From the NCBI RefSeq assembly GCF_014697545.1, contig NZ_JACJSA010000009.1, forward strand, positions 62,001 through 126,000: DNA of 64,000 nt. The letters run 5' to 3'. Positions 17,708 to 27,078 of this stretch are shown here, piece by piece. The notes below the pieces were generated by a model, which did not search any database, was not told the origin of the DNA, and was given only the letters and a program-made list of their open reading frames with translations. Positions within the stretch are counted from its first letter, which is position 1. The number at the start of each line of letters is the position of its first letter. Both the position numbers and the translations under genes were made by a program. Source of the stretch: Oscillatoria sp. FACHB-1407 (GTDB taxonomy: Bacteria; Cyanobacteriota; Cyanobacteriia; Elainellales; Elainellaceae).

Positions 17708-19117
17708 GTGGAAATGACCTTAGAAAATTTCTGGAACCGAGTTTTAGAGCGTCTAGAGTCGCAGTTGAGCCGCCCCACCTTCGATACCTGGGTCAAATCC
17801 GCCAGCGTCGAAAAGTTTGACGACAACTGTCTGGTCATTTGCACGACCAATCCCTTTGCCCGCAACTGGTTGCAGAAGTACTATTTCAAAACCATTGTGG
17901 ATGTGGTGACCGAGGTATTGGGGCGATCGATCGACATTCATATCACGGCTCGACCGGGGAGTGAGGCAGAAGAAGGGGCAGACATTGACCTGCTGTGGCC
18001 TCTGCCTAATGTCGTTCCTCCGACTGAGGCTCCCGCAACCACTGCCACAACTACATCTCAGAGGCATAAGCAGCATAACGACCTCAACCCCAAATATGTC
18101 TTTTCCCGCTTCGTCGTTGGTTCCAATAACCGCATGGCCCATGCTGCATCCCTGGCAGTGGCAGAGTCACCCGGGCGCGAATTTAATCCCCTCTTCCTCT
18201 GTGGAGGGGTCGGATTGGGAAAGACTCACCTGATGCAGGCGATCGGGCACTATCGCTTAGAAATTGATCCCAACTCCAGGATTTTCTACGTCTCTACAGA
18301 GCAATTCACCAACGATTTGATCGCTGCCATCCGTAAAGACAGTATGCAGAGCTTTCGGGAGCAGTATCGAGCGGTCGATGTGCTGCTGGTGGACGATATT
18401 CAGTTCATTGAGGGTAAGGAATATACCCAGGAAGAGTTCTTCCACACGTTCAATACGCTACACGAAGCAGGTCGGCAAGTCGTTCTGGCAAGCGATCGCC
18501 CCCCAAACCAGATTCCTCGCCTACAAGAACGGCTCTGTTCTCGCTTTTCGATGGGGTTAATCGCTGACATCCAACCCCCCGATCTGGAAACCCGGATGGC
18601 AATTTTGCAAAAGAAAGCCGAATATGAGAATATGCGTCTGCCCCGTGAGGTGATCGAATACATCGCCTCCAGCTATACCTCCAACATCCGAGAACTGGAA
18701 GGAGCACTGATTCGAGCCGTTGCCTACATCTCCATTTCGGGGTTGCCGATGACGGTTGAAAACATCGCCCCGGTGCTCAATCCTCCTACCGAGCAGATTC
18801 CTGCGTCACCCGAAGCTGTGATGGCGGCGATCGCCGATGCGTTTAATGTTTCTGTAGATGACCTCAAAGGCTCATCTCGTCGGCGCGAAATCAGCGTCGC
18901 TCGTCAGGTGGGCATGTTCCTGATGCGGCAACACACCGACCTGAGCCTGCCCAAAATCGGCGAGGTCTTCGGTGGCAAAGACCACACCACCGTTCTCCAC
19001 AGCTACAACAAAATTGACCAACTCAAAGAAACCGATGTCGATCTGGCACGAACCCTGCGACAACTCAATGAACGGATTAATTTGTCGAATCAGTCGCAGA
19101 ATTCGTCTCGGAAGTAG
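17708..19117 (+). CDS. dnaA: Chromosomal replication initiator DnaA
   Basis: A 469-residue protein. I use the GTG at 17708 (VEMTLENFW) because cyanobacterial DnaA proteins begin with this pattern. Domain I (1-85) contains [13 protein letters not shown] linker follows, then the AAA+ domain from [20 protein letters not shown] with Walker [10 protein letters not shown] and Walker [11 protein letters not shown]. The C-terminal DNA-binding domain has the signature [15 protein letters not shown]. It binds DnaA boxes and opens the origin. dnaN is not adjacent and no cluster of TTATCCACA-like boxes is seen nearby, so the window gives no evidence for oriC. The stop TAG lies within a heptamer array. 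A clear promoter lies upstream. Confidence 0.98.
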   Translation: MEMTLENFWNRVLERLESQLSRPTFDTWVKSASVEKFDDNCLVICTTNPFARNWLQKYYFKTIVDVVTEVLGRSIDIHITARPGSEAEEGADIDLLWPLPNVVPPTEAPATTATTTSQRHKQHNDLNPKYVFSRFVVGSNNRMAHAASLAVAESPGREFNPLFLCGGVGLGKTHLMQAIGHYRLEIDPNSRIFYVSTEQFTNDLIAAIRKDSMQSFREQYRAVDVLLVDDIQFIEGKEYTQEEFFHTFNTLHEAGRQVVLASDRPPNQIPRLQERLCSRFSMGLIADIQPPDLETRMAILQKKAEYENMRLPREVIEYIASSYTSNIRELEGALIRAVAYISISGLPMTVENIAPVLNPPTEQIPASPEAVMAAIADAFNVSVDDLKGSSRRREISVARQVGMFLMRQHTDLSLPKIGEVFGGKDHTTVLHSYNKIDQLKETDVDLARTLRQLNERINLSNQSQNSSRK

Positions 19118-19215
19118 GGAAGTGGGGAGTAGGGAGTAGGAAAGGATAAACGATAAAGGCTGAAGGATTAAAGAGGAAAGAGAGAAGAGCGAAAGGATAA
19201 AGGCTTAAGGATAAC
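19115..19215. repeat. Mixed heptamer arrays (AGTAGGG and AAGGATA types) after dnaA
   Basis: Starting at the dnaA stop codon: GTAGGGA-AGTGGGG-AGTAGGG, then AAGGATAAACGATAAAGG-type units up to about 19215. Confidence 0.75.
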
Positions 19216-19313
19216 CCTCTTCTATTACTCTCTCGGCGAATAAACCCCATGCAGACCTTGTTTCCAAGCTCCTGCTTGGAGATAGAGTTACGGAGGCTCT
19301 GCCTCCAAGGCGA

Positions 19314-19372
19314 GTCAGAAAGCTCCCCAGCATCAGGGATTGAGCCATTGCCTTTGCCCTAAGCTTTCTGAC
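19314..19372. mobile_element. 59-bp MITE-like element, copy 1
   Basis: Perfect 11-bp terminal inverted repeats GTCAGAAAGCT and AGCTTTCTGAC bound a 59-bp unit. The copy at 32079-32137 has the same length, the same ends and a mostly shared interior (TTGAGCCATTG). Flanks GGCGA and CAAAGCTA are also shared, so the true unit may be about 70 bp. There is no coding capacity. Confidence 0.7.
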
Positions 19373-19509
19373 CAAAGCTATATTTGTTTGAGTATTTTGT
19401 GTTGTTTGGCTCAAATTGAACTACACTATCGGGGATTGAGTCTCGCTGTTGTGCGATCGCCATATTCGGCGTGAAATGGGTATAAAACCTTTAACTCTCT
19501 GTTCATCAA

Positions 19510-19545
19510 CAGGTTATGAACGCTATATATAGAGTTAGGTGTTAA
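19510..19545. promoter_or_regulatory. Inverted repeat and TATA-rich segment before the SPOR-domain gene
   Basis: GTTCAT-N9-ATGAAC is followed directly by CTATATATAG, about 110 bases before the gene at 19650. This could be an operator next to a promoter. Only the inverted repeat is seen directly. Confidence 0.35.
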
Positions 19546-19649
19546 TATTAAATGCTTAAATCAGGGGCATTTTTGAAATTTAGTTGCGAATGACTGCTTT
19601 TCGGTTATCATCGATCCTTTATTCATGAAAAGTTGGCAGGAGTAGTGGA

Positions 19650-20957
19650 ATGCGACGACGTGCCTCCGCAGAACCTTCTTCACCAGAGCAATTTCTCAAC
19701 CCCGTTCTCAAAGCGGCACTTGAAAGCCTGGATGTTGAACTCGATGAAGAGTTAACTCGCTATCGGCGGATGCGAGGTCGTAAGCCGGGGCAAACAGGTC
19801 GCCAACGGAGCGATCGCCAACCTGACATGATTGTGATTGGGGCGAGTGCTGCTGCTCTTTCCGCTGCATCCATTGCAGATGCGCCACAGGCTGCTCCTCC
19901 GCTCGCCATTGCGGCTGACCCCAATGCCGATCCTTTTGCCGATGATGCGCCTCTATCCAGTCTGGCACCCTTCAACCCAGAGGTGGGTCAACCATTAACT
20001 GAGCATAATCTGGACGATCTGGAACCGGATAGTTATCTGGCTTCGTCTGAGGAACTGCTAAAAAGCATTGCAGAAGAAGAGGATCTGCGAGCAGCGGAAG
20101 AACCGGGAATGCTGGAAAGCCTGCTGACTCCACTGGGCATCGGCTCCATGTTGCTGCTGTTGCTGTCGAGCATCACCTTTGGCTATCTGATCATGAATCC
20201 CAACAGCATCAGCATTTTAGGATTGGATAAGCTGATGGGCGATCGCGCCTCTACTCCTGCTCAACCCAACACCACCACAACCGCGACAACCGCTGCACCT
20301 GCCAGCACGTTGCCTTCACCGAACCTGGCAGATCAAGAATTTGTTGATTTAAACCTCGATACCCTCAGCACGTTGCCTACTGGAGAGTCCGCTCCTGCCG
20401 GGGTAGCTACTCCTGGGACAACCGCTTCCCCAGCAAGTGAACCAAACGCAGCAACTGCGGTGCCTCAAGCCCCATTGCCGACGGTTAATTTAGAGCAACA
20501 AACCCCTGTTGCGACCGCTTCAAGCACAGGTCCCAGTCGTCAGCGCAGCCAATCTGCTCCGCGTCAACGCACCGAATCTAGACAATCTGAATCCAGATCA
20601 TCTAACCGTGCGGCAGCGGCAACCCGTCCTGCGCCAACTACGGCAGCTTCGACCAATCCAACCCCTGCCCGTTCTGCGGCGGCTAGACCTGCTGCTCAAT
20701 CTCCTGCCCCCGCTCCCTCGGTGGCGACAGCACCCAGTGCGGCTCCATCTCGGGACAACCTCTATCATGTTGTGACAGAATACAATGGCGATCGCAGCCT
20801 GGAGCAGGTTCGTCAGGTGTCAGGCGATGCATTCTTGCGAAACACCAATGAAGGGGCACGAGTGCAAGCCGGAGCCTTTAGCGAGCAATCTCGCGCCGAG
20901 GAACTCGTGCAGGAACTTCAGCAACAGGGCATTCCTGCCCGAATTGAACGGCGTTAA
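19650..20957 (+). CDS. Membrane protein with C-terminal SPOR-like domain
   Basis: A 435-residue protein. Residues 1-150 are hydrophilic, with an Arg-rich patch (YRRMRGRKPGQTGRQRSDRQ) and an Ala/Asp-rich segment. One transmembrane helix lies at ~160-182 (GSMLLLLLSSITFGYLI). A long Pro/Ala/Thr/Ser-rich linker (~200-360) leads to a C-terminal ~70-residue domain whose end, RVQAGAFSEQSRAEELVQEL followed by GIPARIE, matches the SPOR fold that binds denuded peptidoglycan glycans at division sites. Topology suggests a cytoplasmic N terminus with SPOR in the periplasm. A role in cell wall or septum biology is inferred from the domain. AGGAG precedes the ATG. It lies downstream of dnaA but separated by 532 bases of repeats. 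Confidence 0.75.
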   Translation: MRRRASAEPSSPEQFLNPVLKAALESLDVELDEELTRYRRMRGRKPGQTGRQRSDRQPDMIVIGASAAALSAASIADAPQAAPPLAIAADPNADPFADDAPLSSLAPFNPEVGQPLTEHNLDDLEPDSYLASSEELLKSIAEEEDLRAAEEPGMLESLLTPLGIGSMLLLLLSSITFGYLIMNPNSISILGLDKLMGDRASTPAQPNTTTTATTAAPASTLPSPNLADQEFVDLNLDTLSTLPTGESAPAGVATPGTTASPASEPNAATAVPQAPLPTVNLEQQTPVATASSTGPSRQRSQSAPRQRTESRQSESRSSNRAAAATRPAPTTAASTNPTPARSAAARPAAQSPAPAPSVATAPSAAPSRDNLYHVVTEYNGDRSLEQVRQVSGDAFLRNTNEGARVQAGAFSEQSRAEELVQELQQQGIPARIERR

Positions 20958-21083
20958 ATCCGGCAATCGCTACAGGGTGAGAGAATATCAAGTTGATTGG
21001 GTGCAATTTAAGTCAGCAAGGGCAGACTGGAATTGAAGGTTGACCTTGTGTTGTTAGCCTCATCGACTCAGACGGAGGACACC

Positions 21084-21677
21084 TTGGAAACTTTATTTAG
21101 CCTGATGTTAGGGATGAGCCTCAGTGCCGCCTGTGGGTTTCGCATTTTTGTGCCGATGTTGGCGATGAGCATCGCAGCCCAGTCAGGTCACCTGACCCTT
21201 GCCTCTGGGTTTGAGTGGATTGGCACACCTGAGGCGTTTGTCGCCTTTGCCGTTGCTGCGATTTTAGAAGTGGGGGGCTATTACATCCCCTGGTTAGATA
21301 ATCTGCTGGATACGATCGCCACCCCAACAGCTATCGTTGCAGGCACGATCGTAACGGCTTCGGCGGTGGGAGAGGTCAGTCCTCTGGTGCAGTGGACACT
21401 GGCAGTCATTCTGGGGGGAGGTGCCGCTGGCGTCACTCAGGGCATGACCGATGTGTTGCGCATCGTTTCTACCTCAACTACAGGCGGATTTGCCAACCCT
21501 CTACTATCCACAATGGAGTTAGGAACTGCGGCTACGTTGTCTGGACTTGCCATTACCGTCCCTGCTCTAGCGGGCATTCTGGTCATTGGGTTACTGTTTT
21601 TTGCGATTCAAAAGATTCTGAAATTCATGCAAAAACGCCGCAGAGCAAGTTCACCCGGCCCGTCTGCGGGATTGTAA
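21084..21677 (+). CDS. DUF4126 membrane protein
   Basis: The frame is open from a TTG at 21033. GGAGG at 21074-21078 sits well before a TTG at 21084, giving ETLFSLMLGMSLSAACGFRI as the likely N terminus (about 197 residues). Four to five hydrophobic segments and the motifs SAACGFRIFVPML, AAILEVGGYYIPWLDNLLD and GGAAGVTQG place it in the DUF4126 family of small inner-membrane proteins, whose function is not known to me. The last 27 bases overlap the end of the convergent permease gene. It ends in a basic tail (KFMQKRRRASS). Confidence 0.75.
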   Translation: METLFSLMLGMSLSAACGFRIFVPMLAMSIAAQSGHLTLASGFEWIGTPEAFVAFAVAAILEVGGYYIPWLDNLLDTIATPTAIVAGTIVTASAVGEVSPLVQWTLAVILGGGAAGVTQGMTDVLRIVSTSTTGGFANPLLSTMELGTAATLSGLAITVPALAGILVIGLLFFAIQKILKFMQKRRRASSPGPSAGL

Positions 21678-22553
21678 AAGCCCTTTAATTTCGTGCCAAA
21701 TGGTCGGCTCTCCAGAACTGGATTTGGGTTGAGTCAAAACACCGTGCGTTGGGCTAAACAGCAATGCCAGCACAAATAAGCCGGAAACCACCAACACAAT
21801 CGCTGGACCGGATGGCAAATTAAAGGCATAGCTCAGATACATCCCACTGATGCTAGAGACAATGCCGATCGCCGCTCCTAAAATCATTACCAAATGCAAT
21901 CGGCTGACCAGCAGATATGCTGTTGCTCCTGGCGTAATTAACAGCGACAACACGAGAATCACCCCAACGGCTTTCATGCTGGCGACGATCGTCAAAGCAA
22001 TCAACACCATCAGCCCAAAGTTAAGCAGATTTGTAGGCAAACCTGCCGCCTGGGCACCCAACGGGTCAAAGGTGTAAAACAACAACTCCTTGTACAACGC
22101 CACCACTACCGCCAGGACAATGACCGAAATCAGGGCGGTTTGCCAGACTTCCTCGGTACTGACTCCCAAAATATTGCCAAATAAAAAGTGGTTCAGATCG
22201 ATCTTGTTGTCGTGCTGAATCAACGTAATCAGCGTAATCCCTAAGGCAAAGCAGGCGGAGAAGACAATTCCCATGGCGGCATCTTCTTTAATGGGCGATC
22301 GCGCTCGAATCCAGGCGATCGCCATCGTACTCAACACCCCCGCAATGAATGCCCCCAGGAAGATATTGGCACCCAACATAAAGGCGATCGCTAACCCCGG
22401 CAACACCGAATGGCTGATGGCATCTCCCAACAACGCCAATCGCTGCACCATCAGGTAACTCCCAACGACGGCACAAATCAACCCAACGAGGACTGCAACA
22501 ATCAGTGCCCGTTGCATGAAGCCGTATTGCAAAGGTTCAAGGAGGAAGTCCAT
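21651..22553 (-). CDS. mntB: Metal ABC transporter permease (MntB/ZnuB family)
   Basis: A 300-residue permease of the ABC-3 family with about eight membrane helices. The N terminus MDFLLEPLQYGFMQRALIVA, VGSYLMVQRLALLGDAISHS and VGVILVLSLLITPGATAYLL are hallmarks of manganese/zinc/iron permeases, with closest resemblance (from memory) to cyanobacterial MntB. It pairs with the ATPase at 23014-23847. The two are on the same strand but separated by 460 bases that include a long heptamer array. The sequence before the ATG is pyrimidine-rich and lacks a Shine-Dalgarno. The gene overlaps the DUF4126 gene tail to tail by 27 bases. Confidence 0.88.
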   Translation of the reverse strand: MDFLLEPLQYGFMQRALIVAVLVGLICAVVGSYLMVQRLALLGDAISHSVLPGLAIAFMLGANIFLGAFIAGVLSTMAIAWIRARSPIKEDAAMGIVFSACFALGITLITLIQHDNKIDLNHFLFGNILGVSTEEVWQTALISVIVLAVVVALYKELLFYTFDPLGAQAAGLPTNLLNFGLMVLIALTIVASMKAVGVILVLSLLITPGATAYLLVSRLHLVMILGAAIGIVSSISGMYLSYAFNLPSGPAIVLVVSGLFVLALLFSPTHGVLTQPKSSSGEPTIWHEIKGLLQSRRRAG

Positions 22554-22610
22554 AGGGGAGGAAGGGAGAGGGATAAAGGCTGGGGATGGGGCAGGAAGGA
22601 GCCGACTGAG

Positions 22611-22860
22611 TCAATGGTCAATGGATGGGTCAATGGTTAATGGATGGGTCAATTGTTAATGGATGGGTCAATGGTTAATGGATGGGGCAATGGTCAATGG
22701 ATGGGTCAATGGTCAATGGTTAATGGATGAGTCAATTGTTAATGGATGGGGCAATGGTCAATGGTCAATGGTTAATTGTTATATGGATGAGTCAATGGTT
22801 AATGGATGGGTCAATGGTCAATGGTCAATGGTTAATGGATGGGTCAATTGTCAGTGGATG
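22611..22860. repeat. Heptamer tandem array (TCAATGG/TTAATGG with ATGGG spacers)
   Basis: Roughly 250 bases of TCAATGG, TTAATGG, TCAATTG and ATGGG units, often as 19-bp groups (ATGGG-TCAATGG-TTAATGG). It lies between the ATPase and permease genes of one transporter. Confidence 0.85.
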
Positions 22861-23013
22861 ATCGATCCCCCGCATCTACCCAATGTACGGCTTTCCCAGG
22901 CCCCAATTTCTCGTTGAGTATCCTTACTGGGGTTTGTGGATGCCCCCAAAACTGGGGGTCTAGCCCTTTTCAGTTCCCCATCGCATCAGTCATCCGCGCG
23001 CAAGAGCGATCGC

Positions 23014-23847
23014 TTAAGCCGCAAAGGCTACTCTGCCACCATAGGTAAGATACAGATTCTCTTGAGTCAAGACTGTGGCGCGATCGCCATGAGCGATGAG
23101 CGATTGATTCAACAAAATCAGGTCATCAAAGTGTTGAATGCTTTCGCCTAAATCGTGGCTAACCACCAGCACCAGCTTGTTAGCGGCTGCCAATTCCTGA
23201 AAGATGTCAAAAATTACGTCTTCTGTTTTTTGGTCGATACCCACAAAGGGTTCGTCAAAGCAAAAAACATCTGCTTCCTGGGTTAGGGCACGGGCAATGA
23301 AGACGCGCTGTTGTTGCCCACCTGAGAGTTGCCCAATGGGGCGATCGCGATATTTTTCCATGCCGACGCGCTCCAGAGCCGCAGCAGCAACACGACGGCT
23401 CACGGCTGAGAACCGCTGAAACCAGCCTGTTTTTTGGACTCGTCCCATCATCACCACATCCCACACGGTGGCAGGATAACTCCAATCGATCTGCGATCGC
23501 TGCGGCACATAGGCAACCCGTTCGCGCTGGTCTACGAGGGGGCGATCGCCATAGATGACATCCCCTTGAGCGGGCACAAGCCCCAACATAGCTTTGATTA
23601 AGGTGCTCTTTCCGGCTCCATTCGGGCCAAAAATACCCGTCAATCGTCCCGGTTGAATGGTTAAGTTGACATCCTTGAGTGCTTCAACGGAGCGATAGCT
23701 AACCCTCAGACGGTTTACCTGAATTGCTCGTGCTACAGTGCTTGCCTGCTTATCGGATGAGGTTGGCTGAAACACACGCTGATGGGCACTGTGGTAGTTT
23801 GGGCTGCTATCCACGGTTAACGAATAAGGAAACGTTCTAGTGTTCAT
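23014..23847 (-). CDS. mntA: Metal ABC transporter ATP-binding protein (MntA family)
   Basis: The frame opens at a TTG at 23853. The ATG at 23847, with GGAGG nine bases upstream, is the likelier start (277 residues). Walker A GPNGAGKST, signature LSGGQQQRV, Walker B DVFCFDEP and the switch His in VVSHDL are all present. The segment YVPQRSQIDWSYPATVWDVV is characteristic of manganese/iron-type (MntA/SitB/TroB) ATPases. About 40 extra residues precede the ABC domain. It energises uptake through the permease at 21651-22553. The upstream region (23860-23960) is AT-rich with repeated TGAAAA motifs that could bind a response regulator; this is conjecture. Confidence 0.88.
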   Translation of the reverse strand: MNTRTFPYSLTVDSSPNYHSAHQRVFQPTSSDKQASTVARAIQVNRLRVSYRSVEALKDVNLTIQPGRLTGIFGPNGAGKSTLIKAMLGLVPAQGDVIYGDRPLVDQRERVAYVPQRSQIDWSYPATVWDVVMMGRVQKTGWFQRFSAVSRRVAAAALERVGMEKYRDRPIGQLSGGQQQRVFIARALTQEADVFCFDEPFVGIDQKTEDVIFDIFQELAAANKLVLVVSHDLGESIQHFDDLILLNQSLIAHGDRATVLTQENLYLTYGGRVAFAA

Positions 23848-24417
23848 GCCCAAATGCCTCCGGACCCTATCGTGGGTGACCTGAAAATGAAAGAATAATG
23901 AAAAGCCATTTCATTAACTATTTAAGCAAAAAATGAATGAAAAATGAAAACGTCTTTGGACGGGTTTCTGGAAATGATCTCGGTCATTCATCCACCCGCC
24001 CTCTTTATGAGATCCCCTAATCCCCCTTCTTCAGCTACTGTGTACCCACAAGTCGTCTGATTCAGCTTGTGCTGGGGTTGATTCCTCCTTAACCCTCCTT
24101 AACAAGGAGAGAACCGGAGTTTATCTCCCTTTTGAAGGGGGATTTAGGCAGGGTGGTTTCATGCAAGTGAAGAATTTTTGCTTCGCCCCCCTAGCCCCCC
24201 AATTTTGGGGGAAATGGGTCTGAAGTCCCCCAAAATTGGGGGATTTAGGGGGCAGATTAAGGCAATTAAACTCTAATTCACTTTTCTTTGTGTATATGAA
24301 ACCACTCTGCTTTGGAAGGGGGATTTAAGGGGATCGAGTCCAGTTTTGAACGCTCATTCAGATCTGTGTACACGGTAGCCCCCTTAACCAGAGTTAAAGG
24401 GGAGCAAGACAACCAGA
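23848..24417. other. Intergenic stretch rich in GGGGGATTTAGGGGG inverted repeats
   Basis: About 570 bases between the ATPase gene and the manganese catalase gene. The first ~100 bases are AT-rich with several TGAAAA/AATGAAA direct repeats. From 24015 to 24330 there are multiple forward and reverse copies of CCCCCAAAATTGGGGGATTT-like units that can pair with one another. No gene is supported. Confidence 0.6.
24015..24330. repeat. Cluster of GGGGGATTTAGGGGG-type inverted repeats
   Basis: Facing copies CCCCCCAATTTTGGGGG and CCCCCAAAATTGGGGGATTT, plus GAAGGGGGATTTAGGCAGGG and GGAAGGGGGATTTAAGGGG. It is related to 7124-7225. Confidence 0.65.
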
Positions 24418-25311
24418 CTAGTGTTTCACCTTCATCGGCGGATGAGTGGAGACATTTGTACCGTATAAGCGAGGGTCACTTTGAGGAGGGTTTGGCTCCG
24501 GTCCCAGAGGTTCTGGATTAGCGATGTACTCAAACTCACCTTTGCCATCAATGGATTTGCCTTGTGCCCAACGTCCTTCACGGCTTTCTTCACCCTTGGA
24601 GTTGTTCCAGAACTGGTAAGCAAATTCCCGCTTCTCCAGATCCAATGGGAAGGAACTGGGAACAGGAGTGGTCTCCATACCAGAGCTTTCCAGGTCTTCG
24701 ATCGCCGCGAGCCATTGATTTTGGTGCATCGTGTCACGGGCAATCATAAAGCTGAGAGTGTCACGTACACCCCGGTCATCGGTCATCTCGTACATCCGCA
24801 CTGCTTGCAAACGCCCCTGTGACTCTGCGTGCAAGTTAGAGCGAAAATCAGCCAGCAAGTTACCGCTAGCTACGATAAACCGACCATTCCAGGGATAGCC
24901 AACGCTATCTGCCGCCGTTGCACCCAATCCAGAGACGATCGCATGTTGAGGATTCATGCTGCCGTTAATGATATCGGTGATCACTTCACCGGGCTTGGTT
25001 CCACCCATGACTGCACCTACGACCGGGTCTTTTGCTCCGTCTTCTTGCATTTTGATGGGAGCTTTGTCGAGTAAATGGGCAATCATGGTTGCTAACATTT
25101 CAACGTGCCCGATTTCTTCAGTACCGATGTCGAGTAACATATCGCGGTACTTTGCGGGACCCCGGCAATTCCACCCCTGAAATAGGTACTGCATCATTAC
25201 AGTCATTTCACCAAACGTACCGCCAATCAATTCTTGGATCTTCTTGGCGTAGACTGGATCGGGTCGCTCAGGAGGAGTGAAATACTGGAGTCGTTTGTCG
25301 TGATAAAACAT
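24418..25311 (-). CDS. Manganese catalase
   Basis: The frame is open further upstream, but the ATG at 25311 (MFYHDKRLQYF) has AAGGAG nine bases before it, giving 297 residues, the usual length. The di-manganese ligands are visible: Glu in GGTFGEMTVMMQY, Glu and His in LDIGTEEIGHVEMLA, and a second Glu/His set in LHAESQGRLQAV and ARDTMHQNQW. The enzyme converts H2O2 to water and oxygen with a Mn2 centre instead of haem. It lies between the transporter ATPase gene and the divergent metal-binding lipoprotein gene, a context that fits manganese supply. Confidence 0.94.
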   Translation of the reverse strand: MFYHDKRLQYFTPPERPDPVYAKKIQELIGGTFGEMTVMMQYLFQGWNCRGPAKYRDMLLDIGTEEIGHVEMLATMIAHLLDKAPIKMQEDGAKDPVVGAVMGGTKPGEVITDIINGSMNPQHAIVSGLGATAADSVGYPWNGRFIVASGNLLADFRSNLHAESQGRLQAVRMYEMTDDRGVRDTLSFMIARDTMHQNQWLAAIEDLESSGMETTPVPSSFPLDLEKREFAYQFWNNSKGEESREGRWAQGKSIDGKGEFEYIANPEPLGPEPNPPQSDPRLYGTNVSTHPPMKVKH

Positions 25312-26039
25312 CAGAAAAAACTCCTTAATAAACTTTGTTTGAACAATCAAAAACCCATGAGAATTGCTCTCAAAGGTAATTATTTCGATTGATTGCTTTT
25401 TATGTTTTAACAATTGATTTCCGATAGTTAATCAATCTATAGAAACATAGGGAATCAAATCAAAAGTCAGACTCTATCGAATCAAAAGAATGATGTAAAG
25501 GTTGTCCGTTTGATTTGCGAGTTAATGACACAATCTCAAAGAGTTAATTCTTTAAAGAAAAGTTATCAATAGGCTTTCGTGAGATATTATTTTGATGGTT
25601 AAAAGTCTTGATTTTTGGTTGAACTCATGAGAGGTAATCCGTACCCATGCATATCCTAGTTAGGATGACTACCTATCAATTCTCTTATGAATGTAACGAT
25701 AGTTCTTTTATAGATTTAACGATGGCTTGGATTTCAAATCCTTCCTTTATGAGAGTTAAACCTACGTTAATTCAAATTCAATTGATGTTGCAGATGTAAA
25801 CAATTCTGGTATTGCTCAATTCAAGATTTGATTTTCTTAAAACTGTAATTTTATTGGCACTTAAAAACACAGAATTTGTTTTCTATTTCGAGAAGATGTG
25901 TCAATAGAACGAGGTTTGAGAAGTTAAATTTCAATGCTTTACTCCTAAAGTCTTAAATTTTGTGATGAGTATTAATCAAGTCCCGGTTGAATATAGAGTA
26001 AATAGTAGAAATTTAAAGAAATAATAGGTAGAAATTCTT
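25312..26039. other. Long AT-rich divergent promoter region
   Basis: About 730 bases between the divergent manganese catalase and metal-binding lipoprotein genes. It is distinctly AT-rich and free of the heptamer arrays seen elsewhere. No open frame or RNA gene is supported. It probably carries the promoters of both genes; I see no convincing hexamer pair or riboswitch. Confidence 0.5.
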
Positions 26040-26999
26040 ATGAGTTGGTGGCGCAAAAAACGGCGATTAACTGTGGCGATCGCTGCATTCCTGCTGGGGT
26101 TTTGGATCACAGCCTGCGGTGCATCGGGTGACGATTCCGCTGAGGGAGGCAAGCCATTGGTCGTCACCACCAGCACGGTCATTACTGACTGGGCAGCCCA
26201 GGTTGGAGGGGATGCAATCGAACTGCGAGGCATCTTAAAGCCAGGAGTTGATCCTCACGTCTATGAACCTGTGCCCGCCGATAGCGTCGCTTTTGAAGAG
26301 GCAGACCTGATTCTCTATAACGGCTACAACCTGGAACCAGGGCTAATCCGCATGATGAACTCTGCCGGGGCAAATGTAGAAAAATTGGCAGTGGGAGAAG
26401 TGGTGTCACCTCTAGAGATGGACAAGGAAGGAGAACAGGTGCCTGACCCCCATGTGTGGGGCAATGTGGAGAACGTGATCACCATGACAGAAGCCATTCG
26501 GGATGCCCTGATTCAACTGTTGCCAGACCGTGAGGCAGCGTTTACCGACAATAGCGATCGCTTTACTGCTGATTTAGCGCGGCTTCACACCTGGATTGGC
26601 GAACAGATTGCAACCATTCCGGCTGATCAACGTAAACTGGTTACCACTCACGATGCCTTTGAATACTACGCGCAGACTTACGGATTAGACGTTGTGGGCA
26701 CCTTGATTGGCATCAGCACCGAAGAACAACCCAGTGCCCAAACTGTGCAAAAGCTAGTGGAGTCGATTAAAGCCACCGGGGTTCCGGCGATCTTTGCTGA
26801 AACCACCATCAACCCCCAACTCATTACAACTGTCGCCGAAGAATCGGGAATTCAACTCTCGCCACAACAACTGTATTCTGACTCTCTGGGCGCACCGGGC
26901 AGCAATGGCGACTCTTATATCAAGATGATGGTGGCAAATACGCAGGCGATCGTTGAGGCGTTAGGTGGCCGATATACTCCATTTGAGGTAAGAGAGTAG
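26040..26999 (+). CDS. Metal-binding lipoprotein of an ABC importer (TroA/MntC/ZnuA family)
   Basis: A 319-residue cluster A-I solute-binding protein. The signal peptide ends in ITAC (Cys26), so it is a lipoprotein. Ligand positions are His73 (DPHVYEP), His138 (DPHVWGN), His204 (TTHDAFEYY) and Asp281 (LYSDSLG). This His-His-His-Asp set is the TroA/ZnuA arrangement; MntC/PsaA proteins have Glu in the third position. Mn, Zn or both are therefore possible. The partner ATPase and permease are probably those at 23014-23847 and 21651-22553 on the other strand, beyond the catalase gene. No strong Shine-Dalgarno is seen. The stop TAG is followed by a GGGGAAAG repeat remnant. Confidence 0.85.
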   Translation: MSWWRKKRRLTVAIAAFLLGFWITACGASGDDSAEGGKPLVVTTSTVITDWAAQVGGDAIELRGILKPGVDPHVYEPVPADSVAFEEADLILYNGYNLEPGLIRMMNSAGANVEKLAVGEVVSPLEMDKEGEQVPDPHVWGNVENVITMTEAIRDALIQLLPDREAAFTDNSDRFTADLARLHTWIGEQIATIPADQRKLVTTHDAFEYYAQTYGLDVVGTLIGISTEEQPSAQTVQKLVESIKATGVPAIFAETTINPQLITTVAEESGIQLSPQQLYSDSLGAPGSNGDSYIKMMVANTQAIVEALGGRYTPFEVRE

Positions 27000-27078
27000 G
27001 GGAAAGAGACGCGATTAATCACCCCTCTACCCTTCCATCCCTCTACCCTTTCACCCACTCTCCTGATGTACCAACCCT

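Noticed and set aside
17487..19649. Replication origin near dnaA
   Set aside because: No cluster of DnaA boxes (TTATCCACA-like) was found on either side of dnaA, and dnaN is absent.
25312..26039. Manganese riboswitch (yybP-ykoY) in the divergent region
   Set aside because: The region is AT-rich and shows none of the conserved paired loops I would expect.
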